The notes beneath the pieces are model-generated. The model ran no database searches. It had not been told where the DNA came from and saw nothing but the letters and a program-made list of their open reading frames with translations. Both the position numbers and the translations under genes were made by a program. Shown here piece after piece: positions 1-9,366 of a stretch of 64,000 bases of DNA; positions within the stretch are counted from its first letter, which is position 1, and each line of letters opens with the position of its first letter. The stretch covers positions 21,000 to 84,999 of the IMG/VR virus record IMGVR_UViG_3300042503_002394; one strand, written 5' to 3'. The stretch is from a virus.

Positions 1-702
1 AATCCAATCTGGATAATGCAATAATGCATTCCCACCACTTGAGTTTGTTTGGTTATTTGGATCTCCTTTAGCATAAGGATTAATGTCAACCTTTGCTCTA
101 ACTTGAGAGATCATGATACACATATGCCCAAATTTTGACATTCCAAGACTAACTCTTTTAAGAAAATCTGAACTCATTAATGCGCCAGCGGCAACCTTTG
201 CGGCTTCACTTGTGGATTTTTCTAATTCCGCTTTTGGAAGTAAGCCATCCATGCTATCTACAACAATACAAAACTTTTCTTTATCTGGATTATTCCTAAG
301 CAAACCTCTTAAAAAATCAAAAACAGTATCGTACACATTGCACTCAAACACCAAACATGTGCCGATAACCCATTCTTCAGCATTAAAAACAAAATTAAGA
401 CCAGATCTTTCACGGACATCTTTTGAAAGTCTGCCTTCTGCTTTAATGTAAAGACCTTTTGAATCACCAACACTTTTTAACATATTAAGCATGACATGAA
501 GAGCTTCATTTGTTTTGCCGCCTTCGTTTGCTCCAATAAATCTATGCATTCCACTTCCAAACCCCCCTCCAAGATAAGAGTCTAAAATCATACTACCACT
601 TGAGACTAAATAGTCTTCTGCGGTATTTTCTAAATTATAATGAAATTCCTTGTTGCTTTTAAGGAATTCTTTCGTGTAGTCTATTGTGTTTATTTTACTC
701 AT
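1..702 (-). CDS. RecA/UvsX-like recombinase, 3' end beyond window
   Basis: This reads as an open frame of 234 codons from ATG at 702 to the window edge, so the gene is partial. The translation has a RecA-like core: a P-loop GANEGGKT around residue 57, a Walker B-like strand FCIVVDSMDG, and the segment MCIMISQVRAK followed by an NPYAKGDPNNQTNSSGGNAL region resembling the DNA-binding loop 2 of RecA/UvsX. It likely forms filaments on single-stranded DNA during recombination-dependent replication or repair. Its ATG overlaps the stop of the upstream gene (ATGAGTAA), so the two are probably co-translated. The C-terminal part cannot be judged here. Confidence 0.8.
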   Translation of the reverse strand, partial: MSKINTIDYTKEFLKSNKEFHYNLENTAEDYLVSSGSMILDSYLGGGFGSGMHRFIGANEGGKTNEALHVMLNMLKSVGDSKGLYIKAEGRLSKDVRERSGLNFVFNAEEWVIGTCLVFECNVYDTVFDFLRGLLRNNPDKEKFCIVVDSMDGLLPKAELEKSTSEAAKVAAGALMSSDFLKRVSLGMSKFGHMCIMISQVRAKVDINPYAKGDPNNQTNSSGGNALLHYPDWI

Positions 703-1075
703 TATCTAAAAATTGTCTTATTGTTCTTTTTTTATTTTGTATAACATCATCTCCAACTTTCTCACCCAAGTCTATTGCACTTTCAATTTTTTTAGGCTTA
801 TATTTAAATTCCTTATATTTTAAATCAAGAAATTTAACGCCATCTTTAGTAAGAAACCATTTTATACTTGCCTCCATTTTAAATAATGGTTTAACCTTTG
901 AAAGGAAATCAACATCATTGTCAAATCTTTCAAAGATTTGAGTGGCAATTTTCATATCTAAAGCAATATTGCTGGATTTTTTATTATCCAGCAATCTTTT
1001 AACAAATTCCTTTCTCTCCTTAAAAAAGGGTTTAGGAGCTTTTTTGGGCTTAGCTGTTTTTTTACTTTGCGCCAT
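695..1075 (-). CDS. Hypothetical basic protein upstream of the RecA-like gene
   Basis: This 126-residue protein is not recognised. The start at 1075 (MAQSKKTAK) is preferred over a longer upstream extension because it overlaps the end of the gmd gene by only 14 bp. The N-terminus is rich in lysine, alanine and proline. The rest is mixed helix and strand, with alternating basic and hydrophobic residues and no cysteines. It overlaps the RecA-like start by 8 bp, so a role in recombination or replication is possible, but that is only an inference from position. Confidence 0.6.
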   Translation of the reverse strand: MAQSKKTAKPKKAPKPFFKERKEFVKRLLDNKKSSNIALDMKIATQIFERFDNDVDFLSKVKPLFKMEASIKWFLTKDGVKFLDLKYKEFKYKPKKIESAIDLGEKVGDDVIQNKKRTIRQFLDNE

Positions 1076-2138
1076 TAAACTCTTTATAATAGAGATTAAT
1101 GTCATTGTCAACCATTTTTCTAACCAATTTATCAAAAGACGTTTTGGGCATCCATTTTAATTCTTTCCGAGCTTTCGTGGAATCCCCTAAAAGCAAATCA
1201 ACTTCTGCGGGGCGATAAAATTTTTGATCAATTTGAACTAATTTTAATTCTGGAACACCTGCAAAATCATTTAAGTAATTTGGCAGTAAATATAAAGTAT
1301 CTAAGTTTTCGCCAACCCAAATACCATCAATGCCAGCAGCCTTAAAAGCTAACTCCACAAATTCTTTTATTGTGTGAGTTTCATTAGAGGATAGCACATA
1401 TTCTTTAGGTTCGTCTTGATTTAACATTAACCATACACCCTCTACGAAATCAGGACAGTAACTCCAGTCTCTAGCGGAATTAATATTACCCAAGCAAATT
1501 GGATCAAATGAAGTTTTATTTTCAATTGCTTTTTTGATTCTAGCAACGCCTTTTGTAATTTTACGAGTTACAAACTCTTCGCCTCTTCGTTCTGATTCAT
1601 AATTAAAACACCAACACTGAAGAGCAAAAAGATTGTAGCTTTCTCTATAAACTTTGATAATTTGTCTTGCAGCAATCTTAGATGCTCCGTATGGACTTCG
1701 TGCGCGAGCGGGATGCTCTTCATTTTGCGGTATAGTCACAACATCTCCGAACTCTTCGGAAGACCCAAAATTAACATAACGAGTAGATGGAGAATGTTTG
1801 CGTATGGCTTCCAGCTGTCTCAAAACACCCAAGCAATTATACTCAAAATGTTGCTCTGGACAATCCCAACTTGTTCCCACGAAACTATTAGCAGCGCAAT
1901 TAATAAAGTAATCTGGTTTATATTTTTCTACAATATTATTTATGGAGTGACTGTCTCCGAGATCCATTAGTTCGAAGATAATTTTTTTATTATCTTTGAT
2001 CTTTTTGATGTTTTCTTCATTAGGAACGCTGAGTCTCCTAGTAACACCTATAACGGTAATTCCTTGCGACAAAAGGAATTCCGCAAAAAAAGAACCCATT
2101 TGTCCCGTAACGCCTGTGACTATTGCTGTTTTATTCAT
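1062..2138 (-). CDS. gmd: GDP-mannose 4,6-dehydratase (NAD-dependent epimerase family)
   Basis: The 358-residue product is a full-length short-chain dehydrogenase/epimerase of the GMD type. It has a Rossmann motif TGVTGQMGS at residues 8-16, an SSEEFG catalytic segment at 126-131 and the YxxxK pair Y150/K154. GMD converts GDP-mannose to GDP-4-keto-6-deoxymannose, the precursor of fucose- and rhamnose-type sugars. It closes the glycan operon and overlaps the preceding HNH gene by 8 bp. The usual TGQDGS motif reads TGQMGS here, whereas a decayed fragment upstream (2732-2798) keeps the canonical D, so this copy may have been acquired separately. Confidence 0.88.
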   Translation of the reverse strand: MNKTAIVTGVTGQMGSFFAEFLLSQGITVIGVTRRLSVPNEENIKKIKDNKKIIFELMDLGDSHSINNIVEKYKPDYFINCAANSFVGTSWDCPEQHFEYNCLGVLRQLEAIRKHSPSTRYVNFGSSEEFGDVVTIPQNEEHPARARSPYGASKIAARQIIKVYRESYNLFALQCWCFNYESERRGEEFVTRKITKGVARIKKAIENKTSFDPICLGNINSARDWSYCPDFVEGVWLMLNQDEPKEYVLSSNETHTIKEFVELAFKAAGIDGIWVGENLDTLYLLPNYLNDFAGVPELKLVQIDQKFYRPAEVDLLLGDSTKARKELKWMPKTSFDKLVRKMVDNDINLYYKEFNGAK

Positions 2139-2679
2139 ATTGAAAATTGTATATTTGTTTAATTAAGTTTAAAAATTCGATATTGTCCATTGACTGTTTT
2201 GCGTAATTGACATCAACATGCAGCCATTGAACATTATCAATAGTATAAGATTTTTTAGGATTGATTCTATCTAAAGATGCAGTTGATTTGTAATCTATAC
2301 GGCTATTTGGAAATCTGAGATCAAGCCCAGAAATAGCGCATTTTCTATTTTGCTTTAAAAATAAATTCCAAATGTCTTCAATATTTAAGTTAAAATCTAA
2401 GTTTCTTTTTTTAGCTCCAAGTTTTATTCTATTGAAATGAGTTTGACTAATTTCTCCGAACCCCTTCCATCTAGGACTTTTTGTATTAAAAGCATGTTTC
2501 AGGCATCCACAGCTTTTATAATGCTCGCCAATTAAATTCCATAATTCCACATGAGTAGTGCTGCCACAATGAATGCATTCACATTTAGCAAAAATTCTTT
2601 TTTCTTTTCTCTCCGATCTGCATAGTAATTTCAAGCCACCGAAAACTTTATCAACATTTAATTCTATTGTTTTGCTCAT
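2131..2679 (-). CDS. HNH homing-type endonuclease
   Basis: The 182-residue product has an N-terminal Cys cluster (CECIHCG, then CGC about residue 58) typical of zinc-binding free-standing phage HNH enzymes. It ends with an HNH-like core (CAISGLDL, ASLDRINPK, DNVQWLHVDVN). It would cut DNA at a recognition site and promote its own spread. It lies between a truncated gmd-like 5' fragment and an intact gmd, which suggests it entered this locus as a mobile gene. A GTG-TAATTA motif lies 6 bp upstream of its ATG. Confidence 0.82.
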   Translation of the reverse strand: MSKTIELNVDKVFGGLKLLCRSERKEKRIFAKCECIHCGSTTHVELWNLIGEHYKSCGCLKHAFNTKSPRWKGFGEISQTHFNRIKLGAKKRNLDFNLNIEDIWNLFLKQNRKCAISGLDLRFPNSRIDYKSTASLDRINPKKSYTIDNVQWLHVDVNYAKQSMDNIEFLNLIKQIYNFQYE

Positions 2680-2695
2680 TCTATTTAATTACACA
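2680..2695 (-). promoter_or_regulatory. Late-type GTG-TAATTA promoter motif before HNH gene
   Basis: On the minus strand TGTG-TAATTA is followed by 6 bp and then the HNH ATG. There is no -35 match. It belongs to the motif class seen before the tape measure, protease and portal genes. Confidence 0.4.
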
Positions 2696-2731
2696 TAGAT
2701 CATGTTGTTTAATAAAATTTTTTATATGTTT

Positions 2732-2798
2732 TTAATAAAAATTAATCATAAAGCTACCATCTTGACCTGTTACACCAGTGATTATTATTTTTTTTCAT
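2732..2798 (-). pseudogene. Frameshifted and truncated 5' remnant of a gmd-like gene
   Basis: An ATG at 2798 overlaps the stop of the upstream gene (ATGA) and is followed by a run of eight A. If one A is removed, the next codons read IIITGVTGQDGSF, the canonical start of GDP-mannose dehydratase, until a stop at 2732. As written, the frame shifts at the A-run and the sequence is truncated after about 20 codons. Its DNA differs substantially from the intact gmd at 2138, so it is not a recent copy of it. It is most simply what remains of an older gmd displaced by the HNH/gmd segment. Confidence 0.65.
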
Positions 2799-4156
2799 AA
2801 TTTATTTTTTAAAAAATAATTTAAATCTTCTGGAGTTCCAATTCCCCACATTCCCTCAATGTCGTATGTTTTAATTTTTTTGCCATCGCAAATTGCTTCA
2901 TTAAATACTGGACATACATAAAACTCATTATTAAATCTAATATTTTTAGAAATCATTTGTTCTGCATACTTGACGTAATCACGACCTCGCTTCCAATAAT
3001 AAATACCAGCTGTGGCAATATCGCTAATTGGATTTTTTTCTGCTACTTCTGTAACATAGCCATCATCATTAATTTTTGCAAAAGACCATTTGGGATGTGT
3101 TGATTTAAAAGTTACCATTCCAGCATCAACATCTTGCTCTTGCATTTTATACATGAATTCACTAGTATTCCATTCTACATATTGATCAGAATTGGCTATA
3201 ATCAGTGGATTGTCATTATTAATTAAATCTTTTGCCAAAAGGGTTGTGCAACACGCTCCCTCTGTCAAAGCATCAACATCAACAATGTGGCAGTTTTTAG
3301 ATACTAGTGAAAGAAGTGATTTCAAATTATATTTTTCACGATGCTCATGTCGGGCAATAAAAATATGATTTGCATCAAAATTTAAATTATTAACCACAAC
3401 CTGAATCATTGGAGACCCATTAATATCAATAAGAGGTTTCGGAAACGTGTATCCAGCTTTTTCGAAACGACTACCAGCACCAGCCATTGGTATTAATACA
3501 TTTAAATTTTTATCTTGCCACGTAGTATTCATTTTATTTGGGTTATTATATAGGAAGTTTTGAATTTTTTCAAGCGTTAAATCTTTAGGGTTTTTTACTC
3601 TCATGGCTGAAGCTCCAGATCTCTGGGCGGCTAATAAACCATATGGAGAATCCTCAACAATTAAAGTATCTTCTGGACATAAACCAAATTCAGACATTGC
3701 CTTCCAATATATCTCAGGATGTGGTTTTGGATTTTTAACATCTTCATTTGATAGTATTAAATCCATATAATTAATTATGCCTATTTTAGATAACATAGAA
3801 ACTACAGATTTTTTAATTGAATTTGAACAACAACCAACTTTATAATTGTTATTTTTTAAAAATTTAAATAAATTAATTAAATTTTGATCTAATTTTAGTT
3901 TATATATTTCATTCAAAGTAAAATTTTGTTTATCGTTCCATATTGATTCGTAATGTTTTTTATCCAAATTTTTTATGTTTGTCAGAATTTGTAGCTTTTC
4001 ATAAGTCTTTAATCCATCAAAAATAGATAGATGTTCCGATTCTGAAATCACATATTTCTCTCCAATTTTTAAAAGAGCTTTGTTTAAAGATTCAAAATGT
4101 ATTTTTTTTGCATCAACTAATACTCCGTCAAGGTCAAATAAAATTAATTTTTTCAT
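2795..4156 (-). CDS. Fused HAD phosphatase / sugar nucleotidyltransferase
   Basis: The 453-residue product has two domains. Residues 1 to about 205 form a HAD hydrolase with DxDG motif I (LFDLDGVLVDA), motif II around CCSNS and the motif III/IV region (KPHPEIY, IVEDSPYG), resembling beta-phosphoglucomutase-type phosphatases. From about residue 215 there is a nucleotidyltransferase fold with LIPMAGAGSRF and FPKPLIDI, as in enzymes that activate sugar-1-phosphates with NTP. The pair would phosphorylate or dephosphorylate and then activate a sugar for the glycosyltransferases encoded nearby. The substrate is not evident from sequence. Confidence 0.82.
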   Translation of the reverse strand: MKKLILFDLDGVLVDAKKIHFESLNKALLKIGEKYVISESEHLSIFDGLKTYEKLQILTNIKNLDKKHYESIWNDKQNFTLNEIYKLKLDQNLINLFKFLKNNNYKVGCCSNSIKKSVVSMLSKIGIINYMDLILSNEDVKNPKPHPEIYWKAMSEFGLCPEDTLIVEDSPYGLLAAQRSGASAMRVKNPKDLTLEKIQNFLYNNPNKMNTTWQDKNLNVLIPMAGAGSRFEKAGYTFPKPLIDINGSPMIQVVVNNLNFDANHIFIARHEHREKYNLKSLLSLVSKNCHIVDVDALTEGACCTTLLAKDLINNDNPLIIANSDQYVEWNTSEFMYKMQEQDVDAGMVTFKSTHPKWSFAKINDDGYVTEVAEKNPISDIATAGIYYWKRGRDYVKYAEQMISKNIRFNNEFYVCPVFNEAICDGKKIKTYDIEGMWGIGTPEDLNYFLKNKL

Positions 4157-4173
4157 TTTATTTTATAATAAAT

Positions 4174-4938
4174 TTAAACGTCTCTTGATAATGAACCAAA
4201 ATAATTGATTAATTGAAATTCAAATTTTTCTAATATGCTATTTCTATGAATTATTATTTCTGGATGAACTAAAATAGACCCCCAAGCTGTTTGCTCATTA
4301 AAACTTTGAAATGTTTCACTTATATTTTTTAAATTAAAAAATGTTTTGCAGTATTTATCATATATATGTGAATTTGAAAATCCAAATATGTCACTTATAT
4401 CACAATCATCTTGTCCCGCTGCATAAAAATAATCTTCTATATTTTCGTAATTAAATTTTGAATATTCATTTTTATCAAAAAGAAAATCTGGTCTAATTCT
4501 AAATACTATATCATATGTAAAATTATTAGCAATTTCAGTATTTTTTTTAAGATTGCAACATTCATTTAATAAAAATAAAGCTCTCATATTGTGAGGTATA
4601 TTCTTATGAGAATATTTATCTCCAAAAAAATCATAATTCGCATCAGCTTTAAATGGATTATTTATTAAATAATTTTCAATTTGATTATAAGAAAAAATAC
4701 TTAAGGCTAGTGGATTATAAGTATTCTTTATTAAATCTAAATTAATTTTTTTATTTTTTATTTCTGATCTAGAATGAGCAGAACAGCAATATTTATAATT
4801 ATCAATTTCATCCCATGTAGAGATAAATATATCTACATTACCAATTTTTTCTAAATGTTTTTTAAATTCTAAAAAATTTTCATGAATTTCATCAAATTTT
4901 CTTAAGTGACCAGATATGCAAAAAGCAATTTTTTTCAT
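4174..4938 (-). CDS. Putative glycosyltransferase-like protein
   Basis: The 254-residue product starts MKKIAFCISGHLR. The ATG at 4938 is preferred to an in-frame GTG at 4959 inside the previous gene. The CISGHLR start, the IFISTWDE strand and the later RIRPDF segment resemble phage and bacterial proteins annotated as glycosyltransferase-like within polysaccharide clusters. It is embedded among methyltransferases and glycosyltransferases, which supports a role in glycan synthesis. Donor and acceptor are unknown. Confidence 0.55.
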   Translation of the reverse strand: MKKIAFCISGHLRKFDEIHENFLEFKKHLEKIGNVDIFISTWDEIDNYKYCCSAHSRSEIKNKKINLDLIKNTYNPLALSIFSYNQIENYLINNPFKADANYDFFGDKYSHKNIPHNMRALFLLNECCNLKKNTEIANNFTYDIVFRIRPDFLFDKNEYSKFNYENIEDYFYAAGQDDCDISDIFGFSNSHIYDKYCKTFFNLKNISETFQSFNEQTAWGSILVHPEIIIHRNSILEKFEFQLINYFGSLSRDV

Positions 4939-4949
4939 AATTATTTTTA

Positions 4950-5711
4950 TTAAATCCACCAGTTTAAAACATAGTCTTCTCTTCCTTCATAGTTTGGAAA
5001 ATCTAATTTTTCAATTGGATATTGATTTTTATCTAAATTAGTTAAGGTGTAATCTTTTCTTAAAAAAGTGATCTCTAAAGAATCTGGAAAATCTACATAT
5101 CTCGGAGAATGATTATTTGCATGAATATGAATAATATTATAATATTGGCAAATATTTTTAAAGAATTCTTGTTTTATATGTTTATCTTTTTTTATGGATG
5201 AAATTGGTTCTTCTATGGTCCATTTTTCAGGAATCTCTTCAATAAGTCCATGAATTTCAATTGAAATTTGATCAAAGTGCTTGCTTATAAAATCAATATC
5301 ATTATTAATGACTTCATATTCATAACCTTCAATATCCATTTTTAAAATCATGTTTTTTTCATTTTCATGATTATTTTCTTTGATGTGATTTTTGATTAAA
5401 CTTTTAAATAAAAATTCTGACTTAAAAATAAAATTTGGATGATTTACTGGTGGATTATTTATTGATCCATCATACATATAAACATTTTTATTTTGATCAG
5501 CGCAATCTAAATCAAAACGCAATCCTTGTGGATCAGATCCAATACCATACGAATAAACTATATTTGACTTATCAAATAATTCTTGTAAAAAAACATAACT
5601 TCCATCTTTTGATCCACCGTATCTTTTTTTAGTAAAATCACTTAGATATGGATATATTATTTTTTTTAAAAAATTATATTTATTTGGTTCTCTTGAATCA
5701 AAGAATATCAT
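4950..5711 (-). CDS. FkbM-type methyltransferase
   Basis: The 253-residue product contains YGGSKDGSYV near the N-terminus and the SAM-methyltransferase signature ILKMDIEGYEYEVI near residue 124, followed by ISIEIHGL. These are typical of FkbM-family enzymes that O-methylate sugars. It overlaps both neighbours by a few bases, as expected for a compact operon. It may methylate the glycan built by the surrounding enzymes. Confidence 0.72.
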   Translation of the reverse strand: MIFFDSREPNKYNFLKKIIYPYLSDFTKKRYGGSKDGSYVFLQELFDKSNIVYSYGIGSDPQGLRFDLDCADQNKNVYMYDGSINNPPVNHPNFIFKSEFLFKSLIKNHIKENNHENEKNMILKMDIEGYEYEVINNDIDFISKHFDQISIEIHGLIEEIPEKWTIEEPISSIKKDKHIKQEFFKNICQYYNIIHIHANNHSPRYVDFPDSLEITFLRKDYTLTNLDKNQYPIEKLDFPNYEGREDYVLNWWI

Positions 5712-6462
5712 GAATTTTTGGAATTTCCGTGCATGTCATTTTATAGAATTCTTGATTAAATTCAAGTTGATTTTCTTTTTCATTCCATTTGTAAGAACAA
5801 ATGCCATTATATCTTTTAAGTTGATAGTTAACTTTTGCTTTAAGAAATTCTGAATCTCCACACCAAGAATAATGTATTGGATTACATATTTCTTTTGGTA
5901 TTTCTAAAATTGGAAGTTGTTTATAGTCTATTAATTGATTATTAATATTATATGCTATATCATTTTCATAATAAAAATGGCTTATTGTTTTTTTACCATT
6001 AGCATTAACAGCAAATATTCTAGGAGGATTGAATCCTTCTATATATGTTTTTTCTGAAAAAACAAAATTTTTAAAATTTATTTTATATGTGCAGTAATTT
6101 TGATTATTTTTAATAAACTCAATTACATTATTAATTTCTTCTTCAGAATATATTTCATCTTGATCAAGTAACCATATATAATCTATGTCATGAGTTAATA
6201 AATGATTTAAAGGAGAATTTCTTGAAAATGAATCATTAGATTGTTTTCCCAAACAAATATAATCAATAAAATCTCTATGCTCTGTCAATAATTGTATTGG
6301 AGTTTCTGTGTCATCAACATCCCAACCACATTCAGCATAATCTTGATATTTATAACTTGATACTGCTGTACATGAAATTTCTTTAATATTTTTCCAAGCA
6401 GATAATACTTTATCAGTATATTGTGGGAAACCATAGAAGTTGCAAAGAAGACCTATTTTCAT
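5698..6462 (-). CDS. Family-2-like glycosyltransferase
   Basis: The 254-residue product begins MKIGLLCNFYGFPQYTDKVL and contains IDYIWLLDQDEIYSEEEI around residue 110, where the aspartates resemble the DxD metal/nucleotide-sugar site of GT-A glycosyltransferases. The CNPIHYSWCGD segment resembles the C-terminal part of other phage glycosyltransferases. The ATG overlaps the upstream stop at 6459-6462. The sugar specificity is unknown. Confidence 0.6.
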   Translation of the reverse strand: MKIGLLCNFYGFPQYTDKVLSAWKNIKEISCTAVSSYKYQDYAECGWDVDDTETPIQLLTEHRDFIDYICLGKQSNDSFSRNSPLNHLLTHDIDYIWLLDQDEIYSEEEINNVIEFIKNNQNYCTYKINFKNFVFSEKTYIEGFNPPRIFAVNANGKKTISHFYYENDIAYNINNQLIDYKQLPILEIPKEICNPIHYSWCGDSEFLKAKVNYQLKRYNGICSYKWNEKENQLEFNQEFYKMTCTEIPKIHDIL

Positions 6463-7115
6463 TTTTTAATATAAGCTACATATAATCCATTCCACCAAGT
6501 ATCAGGATTTCCTGATCCCCAACCACGAACATTATTTAAATTTTCTGTAAATAAATTTTTTTCAAAAAGAATTTTATAATTTAATTTTTTAAAAGCGTTT
6601 TGCGTTGCCTCTCTAATATTTGGGCAATTCCAATCATCAATTATTGTTAAAAATTCATCTGCAAATATATCATTGTAATAAGTATAAGCTCTTTCATGAG
6701 ATTCATAAGAATGATCACCATCATAAAAATAAAAATTTATTTTTTGTTTAATTTGATTTTTTAAATCTATAGACCAACAATCTTGATCGTATAAATCAAA
6801 TTTTTTATTATTTAAAAAATTTGATATATTTATATTAAAATCTTTTCTAAAGTCTCCTTCTATCCAGTTATCTATAACACACGCATATTTGTAATTTATT
6901 CCATATAAAGCATTACAAAAAGAAAGACCTCTTTGAGTTCCAATTTCTAAATAAGAAAGGTCTTCATTAAAAATTTTTGATAAATTATGATGCAAGCATC
7001 TACCTTTTGACCCAGAAGCGCCTTCTTTCTTAAAAATTTCTATAGGTAGTTGAGAGACATTGTTATCTGCATCGTGTATTGCAACTTTAATTTTATTTAT
7101 TATATTTATTTGCAT
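6459..7115 (-). CDS. Class I SAM-dependent methyltransferase
   Basis: The 218-residue product has LSYLEIGTQRGLSF (SAM-binding glycine-rich loop) near residue 55, an acidic strand end CVIDNW, and INFYFYDGDHSYES followed by FLTIIDDWN. This is the pattern of the Methyltransf_24 family often found in glycan clusters. It overlaps the gene on each side by a few bases. It likely methylates a sugar or an attached group. Confidence 0.7.
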   Translation of the reverse strand: MQINIINKIKVAIHDADNNVSQLPIEIFKKEGASGSKGRCLHHNLSKIFNEDLSYLEIGTQRGLSFCNALYGINYKYACVIDNWIEGDFRKDFNINISNFLNNKKFDLYDQDCWSIDLKNQIKQKINFYFYDGDHSYESHERAYTYYNDIFADEFLTIIDDWNCPNIREATQNAFKKLNYKILFEKNLFTENLNNVRGWGSGNPDTWWNGLYVAYIKK

Positions 7116-7906
7116 ATTTTATTCCAAAGTTGAAGATTATGTGGAGATACAGACTTTGATGTATAATCTTGTATATTCAAAGAATGAGTATTTGAGTCTC
7201 CTCCTGTTGCCTTTTCCCAAAAGTTTTTCCAAAATTCATTCCTCTTAACTCTTTCATTAAGATCCACATATCCTAAATGATATGTAAATGGTAAACCACT
7301 TTTAAAGTAATTTAATCCATCTAAATTATCTTTAATTTTATTAAGTGGAAAAGTCGGCAAAAGATTTCCATCTTTATCTATCAATTCATCGGTACTTGTT
7401 TTATTGTAATCAGGCAAGCCGTTTTCTTTTAGTCCAAAATTTACTGGACCTCTATTAGCTCCTCTCTTATGAATATACCATTTTTGACCAATATCAATAT
7501 AATTATAGTAATCAGTATGGAGATTAATTACAGGAACAAAAAATGAAAAATAATCATTTTGATTTAACAAGTTTGCACATAATTGTTTTAGTATATCTAT
7601 ATTGCCTCCAATTCTTTCATCTAAATTTTGTTGAAAAAGAATATCTCCAGTGCATCTTTGCAATGCTGAATTTTCTAATTTTCCATAAAAAAATGGGTCT
7701 GAATAATCGAAGTTTGTTTCTTCAATTAAAAGATTATATTGTTTTGATTCGGCGTAATTTTTGATTTTTAAAAATGTTTCATCATTACTCTTATTTACAG
7801 AAATCGAAACTTCATCTGCATAGTAAAACCAATTATCTAATGCATCTTCAAAATTAAATCCTTTGCCAATAATGTTGAATGCTGTTGAATATACGCTAAT
7901 TTTCAT
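7106..7906 (-). CDS. Putative glycosyltransferase (GT-A-like)
   Basis: The 266-residue product begins MKISVYSTAFNIIGKGFNF and continues with ADEVSISVNKSNDET and ILFQQNLDERIGG, a layout seen in family-2-like glycosyltransferases in which an LDE or DxD-like acidic site follows the nucleotide-binding half. It overlaps its upstream neighbour at ATGA. The function is inferred from these features and the operon context. Confidence 0.55.
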   Translation of the reverse strand: MKISVYSTAFNIIGKGFNFEDALDNWFYYADEVSISVNKSNDETFLKIKNYAESKQYNLLIEETNFDYSDPFFYGKLENSALQRCTGDILFQQNLDERIGGNIDILKQLCANLLNQNDYFSFFVPVINLHTDYYNYIDIGQKWYIHKRGANRGPVNFGLKENGLPDYNKTSTDELIDKDGNLLPTFPLNKIKDNLDGLNYFKSGLPFTYHLGYVDLNERVKRNEFWKNFWEKATGGDSNTHSLNIQDYTSKSVSPHNLQLWNKICK

Positions 7907-9366
7907 ATTTTTATAATTAAAGAAAAGTCATGTTTGTCTATTTGATCTCTTGCGCCAAGAAATTCATATCTATACCAGTCGTTGAGTATTTTTTCGCTAT
8001 TAATACATTCTTTTAATGTATTTGTTAATCCTATTTCATTAATGCATTTTATTACTGATTTAATATTAAGTGGATCATATCCTAAAGAATGAATTTCATT
8101 AAAAAATTTATATCTAATTTCATATCTTTGATTTATAAAATCAGCATCATGTTCAAAATGCAAAACTAAATGATTGCTTTGTGGAAACAAATAATATTTC
8201 ATAAATGCATTAACCCAATGTAGAGATTCTCTTAATTTAGGACGTAAATTTTCAAAATATGAATCTTTCCAAAATTCTGTTTGAGTTAATTCAATAGGTT
8301 TTTGAGAACCTTTAATTCCTTCATGTGGATTTCCAACAAATTCACTATGTTCATTAAGCCTAAACATAAATCTTTTGCCCCATAAATAAACTCCATCAAT
8401 ATGATTATTATTTAATATTTTAGTTAGGTTTCTTAATGAAGATGTAAATTCTGAAGATAATTTTTCTAGAGTATCTATAACAACAAACCAATCTCCTACT
8501 CTCATTGGACCTTGAAATAAACAATGATTCCTGCTAAAATGTAATCTATTGCACCATTTTGTATATATTATTTCTCCATCTCCCTTTACTGATTCTAGAT
8601 ATTCAGAACCTTCATCTTTGGGGTAATGAAACGTCCAAATTAATCCATCAAAATCATTTTTAATTGGGTCAATTAATTCTTTTAATTGATCTGAATTTCC
8701 TTCAGATGTTAATCCAGTTAGCCAAAGTTTTTCTTTTTTTAATTCTATTAAAGAGTTGTCTTTATTTATAACATCTTCTAAGCTAAATGGTCTATATGCA
8801 GTTTTTTCATCAGCTTTTCCATAGTTCAGTATATGTTCATCCCAATTATTAAATATAATATTATTTTTTTCAAAATATTCGTAAACATTTAAACTGAAGT
8901 TTTTAGTTTCCTGATCTAGTATTCGATTCTCATGCCATTCTCCCCAGAATTCATTAATCATTGATACGACATCATCTTCTATTAATTTATTTAATATTGC
9001 ATATTCTGCTCCCTCGATATCTAATTTTAAAATTATATAATCAGAAGGATTAAAATTTGATTTAATCCAAGAAGAAAGATCTATTGTTTTAACTTTAATA
9101 GATTTTTTTTGATCATGATATTCTAATAATGAAGATCCATCTGTTGTATCTGGTGATAAATTAAATGTTTTTTCTCCATTTTCTATCCATACAGCACAAT
9201 TATGAATACTTACCGTATTATCATTTTCATGTATTTTCGTTATTTCTTTTGCAAAATATGGAATTGGTTCAAAAGATATTACTTCGATATCTTCTCCAAA
9301 TTGTTTTTTTGCTCTTAAAATTGATTCGCCACAATGAGCGCCACAGTCTATAAATATTTTTTTCAT
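7903..9366 (-). CDS. FkbM methyltransferase fused to a second domain
   Basis: The 487-residue product has an N-terminal FkbM methyltransferase (IDCGAHCGES at residues 5-14, ISFEPIPYF, ILKLDIEGAEYAIL, NEFWGEWHE). From about residue 210 a second domain begins with KLWLTGLTSEGN and includes DWFVVIDTLEKLS, consistent with a glycosyltransferase-like fold. That second domain is also represented by a stand-alone truncated fragment just upstream (9367-9478), so domain shuffling at this locus is likely. The fusion should couple two glycan-modifying steps. Confidence 0.68.
   Translation of the reverse strand: MKKIFIDCGAHCGESILRAKKQFGEDIEVISFEPIPYFAKEITKIHENDNTVSIHNCAVWIENGEKTFNLSPDTTDGSSLLEYHDQKKSIKVKTIDLSSWIKSNFNPSDYIILKLDIEGAEYAILNKLIEDDVVSMINEFWGEWHENRILDQETKNFSLNVYEYFEKNNIIFNNWDEHILNYGKADEKTAYRPFSLEDVINKDNSLIELKKEKLWLTGLTSEGNSDQLKELIDPIKNDFDGLIWTFHYPKDEGSEYLESVKGDGEIIYTKWCNRLHFSRNHCLFQGPMRVGDWFVVIDTLEKLSSEFTSSLRNLTKILNNNHIDGVYLWGKRFMFRLNEHSEFVGNPHEGIKGSQKPIELTQTEFWKDSYFENLRPKLRESLHWVNAFMKYYLFPQSNHLVLHFEHDADFINQRYEIRYKFFNEIHSLGYDPLNIKSVIKCINEIGLTNTLKECINSEKILNDWYRYEFLGARDQIDKHDFSLIIKI

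Noticed and set aside
113-451. Plus-strand ORF at the left edge
   Set aside because: It is antisense to the partial RecA-like gene, which shows P-loop, Walker B and loop 2 motifs.
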